A DNA stretch of 64,000 nucleotides from Alphaproteobacteria bacterium (GTDB taxonomy: Bacteria; Pseudomonadota; Alphaproteobacteria; Micropepsales; Micropepsaceae): assembly GCA_016125165.1 (NCBI GenBank), contig WGMH01000007.1:62001-126000 (forward strand), written 5' to 3'. The translations under genes were made by a program, and so were the position numbers. Below the pieces are notes generated by a model, which had not been told where the DNA came from, made no database searches, and saw nothing but the letters and a program-made list of their open reading frames with translations. Positions 25,991 to 34,252 of the stretch are shown one piece after another (position 1 is the first letter of the stretch; the number at the start of each line of letters is the position of its first letter).

Positions 25991-27208
25991 ATGGCCAACT
26001 TATTGCTCGAACGTGCCGCACACACCCGCCCGGCGATGACCAAGCGTGGGGCGCTGGAGCGTCTCTTCACGCTCATGTTCAAGGGCTTCGTCTACAATCA
26101 GATTTGGGAAGATCCCGCGGTCGATCTGGTTGCGCTGGCGCTTGGGCCCCAGCATCGTCTCGTCACGATAGCATCGGGCGGCTGCAATGTTTTGAATTAT
26201 CTTGCCGCCGATCCCAAAGAGATCATTGCGGTCGATCTCAATCCCAATCACGTCGCGCTGACGCGGCTGAAGCTCGAGGCACTGCGTAGCCTTCCTTCCT
26301 ATGAGGATTTCTTCCGCTTTTTTGGCGAAGCGAACGCCAAAACCAATCGCGCACTCTACGATGATCTGTTGAGCGGCAAGCTTGACGACGAGACGCGAGA
26401 CTACTGGGAAAAGCCCGTTCCGCTGCGCGGAAAGCGCGTGAACATGTTTGCAAAAAACCTATATAGATATGGCCTTCTGGGCCGTTTTATTACGGTTTTG
26501 CACGTGGTGGCGCGGCTGCACGGAAAGCGCCTTGAAAGCATTGTTGAAGCCAGAACCCAGGAAGAGCAAAGGGCAGCCTTCGAGAAGCTGATTGCGCCTC
26601 TCTTCGACTACAAATCAATTCGCATGCTCTCCAAGTCGCCCATCTCCCTGTACGCGCTGGGCATTCCGCCAGCGCAGTATGATGAACTTGTTGCCGAAGG
26701 CGATCCCGCTGCCGTATTGCGTGCACGCGTTGAAAAGTTGGCGTGCGACTTCCCGATCAACGAAAACTATTTCGCTTGGCAAGCATTCGCGCGCAGCTAC
26801 GACATCGAGAGGCGAGAAGCAGTCCCTGATTATCTCAGGCGAGATGTCTATGACGTGATCCGCACGCGCACAGATCGCGTCGAAGTCCATCATGCTTCCC
26901 TGACCGATTATCTGAGAACGCAGGATGCTGGGACACTGCATCGCTTTGTGCTTCTCGACGCCCAGGACTGGATGACCCCGGACGTCCTGGCAGCGTTATG
27001 GGCCGAAATCGACCGCACAGCCGACAGCCGGGATGCGCGGGTGATTTTCCGGACGGCAGGCGCCGATTCTCCTTTGCCACGAAAGCTGCCCCCGGCTTTG
27101 CTCGCGCCATGGCACTACAATGAACAGGAAAGCCGGATGCTGCATGTGCGGGACCGATCCTCGATCTACGGGGGATTTCACGTTTACACGCGGCGCCCAC
27201 TATCTTGA
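25991..27208 (+). CDS. btaA: S-adenosylmethionine:diacylglycerol 3-amino-3-carboxypropyltransferase (BtaA, DUF3419)
   Basis: 405 residues. Transfers the aminocarboxypropyl group of SAM to diacylglycerol, giving diacylglyceryl-homoserine, the first step to the phosphorus-free betaine lipid DGTS. Conserved parts are MFKGFVYNQIWEDPAVDLVA near the N-terminus, the SAM-site VTIASGGCNVLNYLA and IIAVDLNPNHVALTRLKL, and FVLLDAQDWM near the C-terminus. GAAGGGG lies just before the ATG at 25991; upstream codons open to 25841 are probably leader. The next gene, btaB, overlaps by 4 nt. Betaine lipids commonly replace phospholipids under phosphate limitation in other Alphaproteobacteria; I found no convincing Pho box here. 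Confidence 0.92.
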   Translation: MANLLLERAAHTRPAMTKRGALERLFTLMFKGFVYNQIWEDPAVDLVALALGPQHRLVTIASGGCNVLNYLAADPKEIIAVDLNPNHVALTRLKLEALRSLPSYEDFFRFFGEANAKTNRALYDDLLSGKLDDETRDYWEKPVPLRGKRVNMFAKNLYRYGLLGRFITVLHVVARLHGKRLESIVEARTQEEQRAAFEKLIAPLFDYKSIRMLSKSPISLYALGIPPAQYDELVAEGDPAAVLRARVEKLACDFPINENYFAWQAFARSYDIERREAVPDYLRRDVYDVIRTRTDRVEVHHASLTDYLRTQDAGTLHRFVLLDAQDWMTPDVLAALWAEIDRTADSRDARVIFRTAGADSPLPRKLPPALLAPWHYNEQESRMLHVRDRSSIYGGFHVYTRRPLS

Positions 27209-27897
27209 GCCAGAGCCCGCACTCCTTGGATGACAATCATGCCGTGCTGATGGACCGGATCTACCGGCACCAGCGCTATATATATGATTTAACAAGGAAA
27301 TATTATCTTTTCGGGCGCGATCGAATGATCCGGGAGCTCGGCTTGGCACCTGGTCAGTCACTGATCGAGGTGGGATGCGGCACCGCCCGCAATCTCATCA
27401 AAATCGCGCGGGCCTATCCGGGGGCACAACTCTATGGGCTCGACGCGTCCCACGAGATGCTGAAGACCGCAGAACGCGCCATCGCCCGGGCCGGTCTCAC
27501 GGGCCAGATTGTCCTGGCACATGGCTATGCTGAGGACCTAAGTCCCGCACTCTTTGGCCGCGACCGTCCTTTCGACCGGATCACCTTCTCCTATGCTCTA
27601 TCCATGATTCCTGATTGGAAACAATCACTTACGAGAGCATCCGGCGCGCTGGCACCCAATGGCTCGGTTCATGTTGTCGATTTTGGCGACCTCAAAGGGC
27701 TAGGCGTCGTCGGTGAAAGGATTTTGCGCGGCTGGCTGGCACTCTTCCATGTTGAGCCGCGTGATGAAATTCTTAAGGCTGTAGAAACCGGCGGCGTGCA
27801 AAAGAATCGGAAATCCAAGGCCTTGCGCATCCTTTTTGGCCGTTACGCGTTTGTCATGCGTTGCAGCGGTCAAGACATCGAGGGTATCGTTAATTGA
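27205..27897 (+). CDS. btaB: Diacylglyceryl-homoserine N-methyltransferase (BtaB)
   Basis: 230 residues, class I SAM-dependent methyltransferase: LIEVGCGTARNLIKIA (motif I), LYGLDASHEMLKTA (motif II) and FDRITFSYALSMIPDWKQSL (post-motif region with the Tyr/Met typical of BtaB). It trimethylates the homoserine headgroup made by BtaA to yield DGTS. The start is TTG at 27205, within the btaA stop (TTGA), so translation is coupled. No ATG fits between this and the conserved HQRYIYDLTRKYY region except ATG codons within it, which would remove conserved residues. Confidence 0.9.
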   Translation: MSQSPHSLDDNHAVLMDRIYRHQRYIYDLTRKYYLFGRDRMIRELGLAPGQSLIEVGCGTARNLIKIARAYPGAQLYGLDASHEMLKTAERAIARAGLTGQIVLAHGYAEDLSPALFGRDRPFDRITFSYALSMIPDWKQSLTRASGALAPNGSVHVVDFGDLKGLGVVGERILRGWLALFHVEPRDEILKAVETGGVQKNRKSKALRILFGRYAFVMRCSGQDIEGIVN

Positions 27898-28072
27898 TGT
27901 TGCAGGTGGGTCACAGGCCCGGCGCAAATCCGAGTGAAATGCCCTCTGTGGCCAAAGGCTGATGGACATTCTGGCTCCACTTTCGCCAGAATATCTTTTA
28001 TAGAGGGTTGTCGTCCCGGACGCGTCGGTGGGGGGGTCCCTGCCCGTCGGTACTTATTCAACGAGGGTAACA

Positions 28073-29095
28073 ATGAAACTTCGCACGATCGCCCTGGCGG
28101 GCGTAGCAGCGCTGGCCCTGGCAGGGCCTGCATCAGCAAGTGATGCAAAAGGCTGGTATCTCGGACTCGGCGCCGGCTGGGACCATATGGGTAACATCAC
28201 GTGGCAACACGCGACCATTCCCGGCACGTTCAAGGCATCGACCGATGACGCCGCGCTCTTTGTGGGCTCGGTCGGTTATCGCTTCCAGAACAATCTCCGC
28301 CTCGAACTCGAAGCCGGCTATGACAGCCATGATGTGAAGGATCCCGTCTTCTCGGGTCACGCTCGCATCAATTCGGCTCTCGTGAACGTTGCTTATGACG
28401 TTCCGCTGAGCGATCGCTGGGATTTCTCGGTGTTCGCTGGTGCGGGCGTCGGCCGCGGTGACGTGAACACGTTTGCTGCTCCGTGGGACTTCGTGATCGG
28501 CAAGAAGCGCGGTTACATGTGGCAGGCGGGCGCTGGCTTCGCCTACTCGGTGACCAGCAATGTCGACCTGACGTTCGACTATCGCTACCGCTCTCTGTCG
28601 GTGAACAAGGATTATGGCAGCAGCTTCTTCCTGTTCCCGCCGCGCGTGAAGGCTCTGAACGAGCAGGCCGCAATGATCGGTGTGCGTTGGTACGTGGAGT
28701 CCGCTCCGCCGCCGCCGCCGCCGCCGCCTCCCCCGCCGCCGCCGCCTCCCCCGCCGCCGCCGGTGAAGACGTTCATCGTCTTCTTCGACTTCAATAAGTC
28801 GAACCTCACGGCTGAAGCACAGTCGGTCGTGGCCGAAGCGGTCAAAACGGCGAAGGACAACGGCTTTGTGAAGGTGATGGTCACCGGCCATGCCGACACC
28901 GTTGGCTCCGACAGCTACAACCAGGGCCTCTCGGTCCGTCGTGCTCAGTCTGTGAAGGACGAAATGGTCCGTCTCGGCATGGACGGCGGTACGATCGCCA
29001 TCGAAGGCAAGAGCTTCCACGACCCGCTGGTCCCGACTGGGCCGGGTGTCCGCGAACCTCAGAACCGCCGCGCTGTCATCGATCTCGACAGCTAA
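28073..29095 (+). CDS. OmpA-family outer membrane protein with 19-proline linker
   Basis: 340 residues. Signal peptide (about 1-22, ending PASA), an eight-strand beta-barrel domain (about 24-210; GWYLGLGAGWDHMG, YRFQNNLRLELEAGYDSHD), a linker of 19 consecutive prolines (212-230), and an OmpA/MotB peptidoglycan-binding domain (about 233-340) with FFDFNKSNLT, VTGHADTVGSDSYNQGLSVRRAQ and NRRAVIDL. It anchors the outer membrane to peptidoglycan. GAGGG lies about 7 nt before the ATG. It is followed by a strong terminator, and its codon choice looks optimised, suggesting high expression. Confidence 0.93.
   Translation: MKLRTIALAGVAALALAGPASASDAKGWYLGLGAGWDHMGNITWQHATIPGTFKASTDDAALFVGSVGYRFQNNLRLELEAGYDSHDVKDPVFSGHARINSALVNVAYDVPLSDRWDFSVFAGAGVGRGDVNTFAAPWDFVIGKKRGYMWQAGAGFAYSVTSNVDLTFDYRYRSLSVNKDYGSSFFLFPPRVKALNEQAAMIGVRWYVESAPPPPPPPPPPPPPPPPPPPVKTFIVFFDFNKSNLTAEAQSVVAEAVKTAKDNGFVKVMVTGHADTVGSDSYNQGLSVRRAQSVKDEMVRLGMDGGTIAIEGKSFHDPLVPTGPGVREPQNRRAVIDLDS
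28706..28762 (+). repeat. CCG-codon repeat encoding a polyproline tract
   Basis: 57 nt encoding 19 prolines: 15 CCG codons interrupted twice by CCT-CCC, giving an 18-nt higher-order unit (four CCG, CCT, CCC) repeated twice. Such a tract is prone to in-frame slippage. Confidence 0.9.
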
Positions 29096-29120
29096 GCGTA
29101 CCTTCGGTTCTCGAATACGG

Positions 29121-29151
29121 AAAAGGGCGGACCTCGGTCCGCCCTTTTTCT
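29121..29151 (+). terminator. Rho-independent terminator of the OmpA-like gene
   Basis: AAAAGGGCGGAC and GTCCGCCCTTTT form a perfect 12-bp stem with a CTCG loop, followed by more T and C. It starts 26 nt after the stop codon. Confidence 0.9.
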
Positions 29152-29234
29152 TTGCCCCCTGCGTTCACCTCTCGGATGGCTCTCGTCCTGATCCAGGGCG
29201 GCGCGGCATTCCGCGCCACATGCGAGACGCAAAC

Positions 29235-29263
29235 AAAAAGGCCGGCCCCTTGCGGGACCGACC
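29235..29263 (-). terminator. Rho-independent terminator of the secreted unknown gene
   Basis: Read on the minus strand: GGTCGGTCCC, GCAA tetraloop, GGGGCCGGCC (10 bp with two G-T pairs), then TTTTT. It begins 31 nt after the stop of the gene at 29294. Confidence 0.85.
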
Positions 29264-29293
29264 TCGGCTATTTCATGACCGATAGTTGGTGTC

Positions 29294-30019
29294 TCAGTTG
29301 CCCCAGAGCTTGGAGAACCAGCCGCCTTCTTTCTTTTCTTCTTCCTTGGCCGGCTGGGCTTCGGCAGTCTTGGAGGGCTCTTCGCCCTTGGCCGCCTCCG
29401 GCTGTGGTGATGCGGTCACGGCAGAAGCTGGAACGGCCTGCACAGGAACCGTCTGCATCGCAGCAGCAGGCTCGACGAGCATGGCTACCCGCATGGGATT
29501 CGGCTTGGGAACGACGACCGCGACTGTGCTGAGCCCCGCTGCCACGCGGATATCGCAGGACTGAACCGGGCTTTGCTCCTTGACTTCAACGGTCGAAACG
29601 AAATCCATCAGTCTCGGTTTTGCCGTTGCTAATGCCGCCGCGAATACCATCTTTGCTTCGCTGCAATAGCCAGCATTGTCGTGAGTGCTGCGAACCGAGG
29701 AATCATTGGCCAGACGCGTCTTGAAAGCGTGGTACTCGGCCTCGCCCTGGCGGCCCGCATAAAGCCTGCGGAACATCTTCTTCAGTGTCGCATCCGATGA
29801 ACGGAGTTCCGAAGCGAAACCCGTTTGGAAAGCATTAAAGCTGTCGATGGCGTTGCAAGTGAGCGCCGCAACCATAAGCTGCTGCTGAATCGCTGCCGTC
29901 TGGATGGCGGAGACCTCATCAGACTTTGCACATTTCGGCGCCGGTGCGGCGATGGCCGCGCCCGTAACTGCCACTGCTGCCGCAAGTGCCGTTGCACCGG
30001 CCCAGACGCTGCGTCCCAT
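29294..30019 (-). CDS. Secreted protein of unknown function, Ala/Glu-rich C-terminus
   Basis: 241 residues. Signal peptide to about residue 25 (AAIAAPAPKC). The N-terminal domain (about 30-160) contains at least four cysteines (PKCAK, ALTCNA, GYCSEA, QSCDI), probably disulfide-bonded, and a helical segment FNAFQTGFASELRSSDATLKK. The C-terminal 70 residues are low complexity (Ala, Pro, Val, then Glu/Lys) and end in a conserved-looking GGWFSKLWGN. I recognise no catalytic motif. It is divergent from kynA with a 101-nt gap and has its own terminator. Periplasmic or envelope location is inferred. Confidence 0.75.
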   Translation of the reverse strand: MGRSVWAGATALAAAVAVTGAAIAAPAPKCAKSDEVSAIQTAAIQQQLMVAALTCNAIDSFNAFQTGFASELRSSDATLKKMFRRLYAGRQGEAEYHAFKTRLANDSSVRSTHDNAGYCSEAKMVFAAALATAKPRLMDFVSTVEVKEQSPVQSCDIRVAAGLSTVAVVVPKPNPMRVAMLVEPAAAMQTVPVQAVPASAVTASPQPEAAKGEEPSKTAEAQPAKEEEKKEGGWFSKLWGN

Positions 30020-30120
30020 GCATATACCCTAAGATTGTTTCGCTGCGGCCGGAAAACTAGCATCGGCCCTCGCCAAATGCGAATCTTCGCACGCAACAGG
30101 ATTAAAGCAGGGATCCGCGC

Positions 30121-30984
30121 ATGGCAGACCCGAAGCCAAACGGCCCAGATGCGCCATCCGTCGATCTGACGGGCGAAAATGTGCACTGGGATCTGCGTCA
30201 GGCCATGTCCTATGGCGACTATCTCGGCCTGAAGGATCTGCTCTCCTGCCAGAATCCGCTGACGAGCCAGCACGATGAAACCCTTTTCATCATCATTCAC
30301 CAGGCATCGGAACTCTGGCTCAAGTTGTGTTTGCACGAAATGTCGGGCGCCATGCGCCAGATACGGGCGGACGATCTGGGGCCAGCCTTCAAGATGATGG
30401 CGCGAATCGGTCGCATTCAGGCAAACCTGATCCAGTCGTGGGAGATTCTTTCCACAATGACTCCCTTCGACTATTCAAGCTTCAGGTCCGCGCTGGGAAA
30501 GTCCTCGGGCTTCCAATCATATCAGTACCGGGCTCTGGAATTCCGGCTTGGCAACAAAAACCGCCAATTCGCCCGCGTTTTCGAGTCAGATACTGCTGCG
30601 CAGACAATCGTAGATGCGGCCCTGCAAGAACCCTCCATTTACGATGAATCGCTGGCGCTGCTGGCGCGGCGCGGCTTACCGATCCCGGACGAAAAGCTGA
30701 CCCGCGACTTCTCGGAACCCTACACAACCGATCCACGCGTGACTGAAGCCTGGCGCATGGTCTATCGGGATGCTGAAAAGCATTGGGATCTCTACGAGCT
30801 TGCCGAAAAGCTGGTGGACGTCGAATACCGTTTTCATCTTTGGCGCTTCAGCCACATGAAAACTGTTGAACGCATCATTGGCAGCAAGCCCGGCACAGGC
30901 GGCACCTCGGGCGTGAGTTATCTAAAAAAGGCGCTGGAGCTGCGCTTCTATCCCGAGCTCTGGGACGTAAGAACGGAAATCTGA
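30121..30984 (+). CDS. kynA: Tryptophan 2,3-dioxygenase
   Basis: 287 residues. Heme enzyme that opens the indole ring of tryptophan to N-formylkynurenine, the first step of the kynurenine route. Signatures present: MSYGDYLGLKDLL, ETLFIIIHQASELWLKL (distal His and substrate residues), SFRSALGKSSGFQSYQYR, and near the C-terminus LWRFSHMKTVERIIG (proximal His) followed by GTGGTSGVSYLKKAL. It is followed after 1 nt by a CaiB-type gene, so the two are probably co-expressed. Kynureninase and formamidase are not in the window. Confidence 0.95.
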   Translation: MADPKPNGPDAPSVDLTGENVHWDLRQAMSYGDYLGLKDLLSCQNPLTSQHDETLFIIIHQASELWLKLCLHEMSGAMRQIRADDLGPAFKMMARIGRIQANLIQSWEILSTMTPFDYSSFRSALGKSSGFQSYQYRALEFRLGNKNRQFARVFESDTAAQTIVDAALQEPSIYDESLALLARRGLPIPDEKLTRDFSEPYTTDPRVTEAWRMVYRDAEKHWDLYELAEKLVDVEYRFHLWRFSHMKTVERIIGSKPGTGGTSGVSYLKKALELRFYPELWDVRTEI

Positions 30985-30985
30985 C

Positions 30986-32203
30986 TTGGGCGCTCTTTCT
31001 CATATCCGCGTGCTCGACCTTTCGCGCGTGTTGGCGGGCCCGTGGGCGACGCAAATCCTGGGTGATCTGGGTGCTGAGATCATCAAGATCGAGAAACCGG
31101 GCGAAGGCGATGAGACGCGCCATTTCGGGCCGCCCTTCATTAGCGACGCTGCGGGAAACAAAGGCGATGCCGCCTATTTCCTTTCCGCCAATCGCAACAA
31201 GAAATCCGTTACCATCGATCTCGCCAAGCCGGATGGCGCCGCGCTCGTCAAACGTCTCGCGCGCCGTGCCCATGTCGTGGTGGAAAACTTCAAGACCGGG
31301 ACATTGGCAAAATATGGTCTCGATTACGCGTCGCTCGCCGCCGAAAACCCGGCGCTGATCTATTGCTCGCTTACGGGCTTCGGACATGACGGCCCGTACA
31401 AAGATAAAGCCGGATATGACTATCTCGTTCAGGGCATGGCCGGACTGATGAGTATTACCGGTCAGGCAGACGGCACGCCAGGCGCAGAGCCCATGAAAGT
31501 CGGGGTCGCGGTATCCGACCTTTTCACCGGTCTCTACACCGCGATCGCCATTCAGGCTGCCATTATTCACCAGTCGCGTACGGGCGAAGGCCAGCAGATC
31601 GACATGGCATTGTTCGACTGCCAAACCGCAGCACTTGCCAACCAAGCCATGAATTATCTGGCAGGCAGCACCGTTCCGAGACGTTTGGGCAATGCGCACC
31701 CGAATATCGTGCCGTATCAGGTGTTCGCGACGGCAGATGGATTCCTCATACTTGCTGTCGCAAATGACGGGCAATTTCGACGATTCGCGAAAGCTGCTGG
31801 GGCACCGCACTTGGCGGAAGACCCGCGATTCAAAACCAATGCGGATCGCGTTGGAAATCGTGAAGCATTGGTCGCACAGCTGAAACCGCTGTTCACCGAG
31901 CACACGACAGGCTCGTGGATCACGATCCTGGAAGCCGCCAACGTCCCGTGTGGCCCTATCAATCGAATCGATCAGGTATTTTCCGATCCACAGGCATCGG
32001 CACGCGACCTGAAAATCACGGTGCCCCACTCGATGGCCGGACCGTTGGAACTGGTGGCAAGCCCGCTCCGTCTGGAAAAGACGCCACCGGAATACCGGCT
32101 GGCCCCGCCGTTGCTTGGCGAACACACCTCGGAAATCCTCAAAGGCGCCCTTGGCCTGGACGACAGCGCAATCATGACTCTCAAAAACGCCCGGGTGATT
32201 TGA
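30986..32203 (+). CDS. CaiB/BaiF family (class III) CoA-transferase
   Basis: 405 residues, the usual size. N-terminal LSHIRVLDLSRVLAGPWATQ with the CoA-binding ILGDLGAEIIKIEKPGEGD, the LSANRNKKSVTIDL region, and the catalytic Asp in GYDYLVQGMAGLMSITG. It moves CoA between two carboxylic acids through an aspartyl-CoA intermediate; the substrates are not predictable. The start is TTG at 30986, directly after the kynA stop, with no good independent ribosome site. Coupling with kynA might mean a role in handling a tryptophan breakdown acid (inference only). Confidence 0.9.
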   Translation: MGALSHIRVLDLSRVLAGPWATQILGDLGAEIIKIEKPGEGDETRHFGPPFISDAAGNKGDAAYFLSANRNKKSVTIDLAKPDGAALVKRLARRAHVVVENFKTGTLAKYGLDYASLAAENPALIYCSLTGFGHDGPYKDKAGYDYLVQGMAGLMSITGQADGTPGAEPMKVGVAVSDLFTGLYTAIAIQAAIIHQSRTGEGQQIDMALFDCQTAALANQAMNYLAGSTVPRRLGNAHPNIVPYQVFATADGFLILAVANDGQFRRFAKAAGAPHLAEDPRFKTNADRVGNREALVAQLKPLFTEHTTGSWITILEAANVPCGPINRIDQVFSDPQASARDLKITVPHSMAGPLELVASPLRLEKTPPEYRLAPPLLGEHTSEILKGALGLDDSAIMTLKNARVI

Positions 32204-32266
32204 TCTCGGGCAACATATTTGGGCTGTGCTTCCTATATGCTAAATGATTGCGAATGGGAGGCGGCC

Positions 32267-32659
32267 ATGCGCGGCCTTGTTGTTGCTGCGGTATTTCTGG
32301 TGGTGGCAGACACTGCGGCGCTTGCGGCCGACGCGCTGCCCCCGATTCCACTCGACTTTTCCTTCGAGCCGCCGCCGCCTCAGCTTTCGCTCAACGGACC
32401 TGATATGCTTTTCGCGACCCAGCCGCGCGATGACGTCTGGTCCGCAAGCAGAGTAAAACCTCCGCCTTCGATGGCTGCCGGCATCAACCTTGGCGATCTG
32501 CGCGTCGAAAGTGGTGTCGGCCCAGATGGCAAGCCCGCCATTGCGCGATATCAGTTGGATGGCACCAGCATATTGGGCGGCAATGTCTCTGGTTCGTTAG
32601 ACAGCCGCGGCGCCAAGATCGAGCTCAAGTGGCAATCAAAATCAGGCAAGAGCGACTGA
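32267..32659 (+). CDS. Secreted protein of unknown function
   Basis: 130 residues. Clear signal peptide (about 1-21, ending ALAADA), a Pro-rich stretch (SFEPPPPQLSLNGP), then about 75 residues with a beta-rich look (GINLGDLRVESGVGPDGKPAIARYQLDGTSILGGNVSGSLDSRGAKIELKW read in short runs). GGGAGG lies 5-10 nt before the ATG. It is not obviously similar to a named family. It sits between the CoA-transferase and asd, transcribed the same way. A periplasmic or surface role is inferred from the signal peptide alone. Confidence 0.7.
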   Translation: MRGLVVAAVFLVVADTAALAADALPPIPLDFSFEPPPPQLSLNGPDMLFATQPRDDVWSASRVKPPPSMAAGINLGDLRVESGVGPDGKPAIARYQLDGTSILGGNVSGSLDSRGAKIELKWQSKSGKSD

Positions 32660-32738
32660 CGGGCCTTTCGCCCTCCGACAGCGTGGCGTATGTGTGCCCG
32701 CCAACGCGATTGACGCGGATACCGCGAGGAAGATGACA

Positions 32739-33767
32739 ATGTCGTACAAGGTGGCAGTGGTTGGTGCAACGGGCAATGTTGGCCGCGAAATGCTCAATGT
32801 GCTGGCCGAACGGCGGTTTCCCGCGTCGGAAGTCGTGGCGCTCGCATCCACGCGCTCGGTAGGCAAAGATATCTCGTTCGGCGATAACGGGACGCTGAAG
32901 GTAAAGGCGCTCGACTACTACGACTTCAAGGGAACCGACATCGTGTTGATGAGCGCGGGTTCGGTGGTTTCCAAGACATGGTCGCCCAAGATCGTACAAG
33001 CTGGCGCTATCGTGATCGACAATTCCTCTTGCTGGCGCATGGATCGCGAAGTGCCCTTGATCGTGCCGGAAGTGAATGCTGATGCACTCGAAGGCGGCAT
33101 AAAAAGGGGCATTATCGCCAATCCGAACTGTTCCACCGCACAACTCGTTGTCGCACTGAAGCCACTGCATGACGTCGCCACAATAAAGCGCGTTGTGATT
33201 TCCACGTACCAATCGGTGTCCGGCGCCGGCAAGGAACCGATGGACGAACTCTTCCGTCAAACGCGTGCAGTGTTTGTAGCAGATCCCATCGAGGCCAAAC
33301 TCTTCACCAAGCAGATCGCTTTCAACGTCATTCCGCATATCGATGTCTTTCTCGATTCAGGGTTTACCAAGGAAGAATGGAAGATGATGGTGGAGACACA
33401 GAAGATCCTCGATCCCGATATTCAAGTAACGGCGACGTGTGTGCGTGTACCCGTGTTCATTGGCCATTCCGAAAGCGTCAATATCGAATTCGAAAAGCCA
33501 ATCACGGCAGAGCGGGCACGCTCCATTCTGCGCGAAGCCCCCGGCGTTCTGGTCGTCGACAAGCGCGAGGATGGCGGTTACGTCACACCCATCGAGGCAA
33601 CAGGTGAGGACGCAACCTATGTGAGTCGCATCCGAAAGGATCCGACCGTCGACCACGGGCTTGCCATGTGGATCGTGTCAGACAACCTGCGAAAGGGCGC
33701 GGCACTCAACGCTGTGCAAATCGCAGAGGTCCTGATCAACCGAAAGATGCTGAAGTCCGCCAAATGA
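32739..33767 (+). CDS. asd: Aspartate-semialdehyde dehydrogenase
   Basis: 342 residues. Converts aspartyl phosphate to aspartate semialdehyde with NADPH, on the route to lysine/diaminopimelate, threonine and methionine. Rossmann motif VVGATGNVGREML at 7-19, the catalytic Cys131 in NPNCSTAQLV, the STYQSVSGAGK segment, and the C-terminal VDHGLAMWIVSDNLRKGAALNAVQIAE that completes the active site. GAGGA is 8 nt before the chosen ATG and only 2 nt before an ATG two codons earlier. The next gene overlaps by 4 nt. Confidence 0.95.
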   Translation: MSYKVAVVGATGNVGREMLNVLAERRFPASEVVALASTRSVGKDISFGDNGTLKVKALDYYDFKGTDIVLMSAGSVVSKTWSPKIVQAGAIVIDNSSCWRMDREVPLIVPEVNADALEGGIKRGIIANPNCSTAQLVVALKPLHDVATIKRVVISTYQSVSGAGKEPMDELFRQTRAVFVADPIEAKLFTKQIAFNVIPHIDVFLDSGFTKEEWKMMVETQKILDPDIQVTATCVRVPVFIGHSESVNIEFEKPITAERARSILREAPGVLVVDKREDGGYVTPIEATGEDATYVSRIRKDPTVDHGLAMWIVSDNLRKGAALNAVQIAEVLINRKMLKSAK

Positions 33768-34252
33768 GCCCCAACGAATTTTTTGATGTCCTGCGCAGGA
33801 TGGGAGACGCCGCAACCCGCGGAGATGGAAGATCGCTTGCCGCGCTCTTCGCCGAAGATGGCGTCTACAACGACTATATTTATGGACCGCATAAGGGCCG
33901 CGACAACATCGCGGATATGCTCGAAAATCTCTTTCATCGCGACGCCGCTGACTATCATTGGGAATTTCGTGACCCCGTCGTGAGCGGCAATCTGGGTTAT
34001 GCGCGCTCGCTTTCGCGCTTCGTTTCCACCATTCCCGAGTTCAAGGGCAATCGCGTCGTAATCGATGGCATCAGCCGATTCGTTCTGAAAGACGGATTGA
34101 TTGCGGAATATTTTGAGAGCGTGAATGGCGGGGTCGCCATGTCTCAGCTTGGCGTGCAGCCGGAGCGGATGGCGAAGGTGATGCGTCGCTGGGCCGACCG
34201 CTTCCTTGCGAATCCCGAAACCGCGGACTACGCACGCGGCTTCAAGTCTTAG
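33764..34252 (+). CDS. NTF2-like/SnoaL-like fold protein of unknown function
   Basis: 162 residues. The sequence has the cone-shaped NTF2 layout: N-terminal helices (FFDVLRRMGDAATRGDGRSLAALFAEDGVYND), IYGPHKGRDNIADMLENLF, then beta strands WEFRDPVVSGNLGYARSL and FVLKDGLIAEYFESVNGG. Members are either small enzymes (isomerase, cyclase, hydratase) or binding modules; no specific function can be given. The ATG overlaps the asd stop (ATGA). Its own stop overlaps the stop of the convergent pyridoxal kinase gene by 4 nt. Confidence 0.82.
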   Translation: MSPNEFFDVLRRMGDAATRGDGRSLAALFAEDGVYNDYIYGPHKGRDNIADMLENLFHRDAADYHWEFRDPVVSGNLGYARSLSRFVSTIPEFKGNRVVIDGISRFVLKDGLIAEYFESVNGGVAMSQLGVQPERMAKVMRRWADRFLANPETADYARGFKS

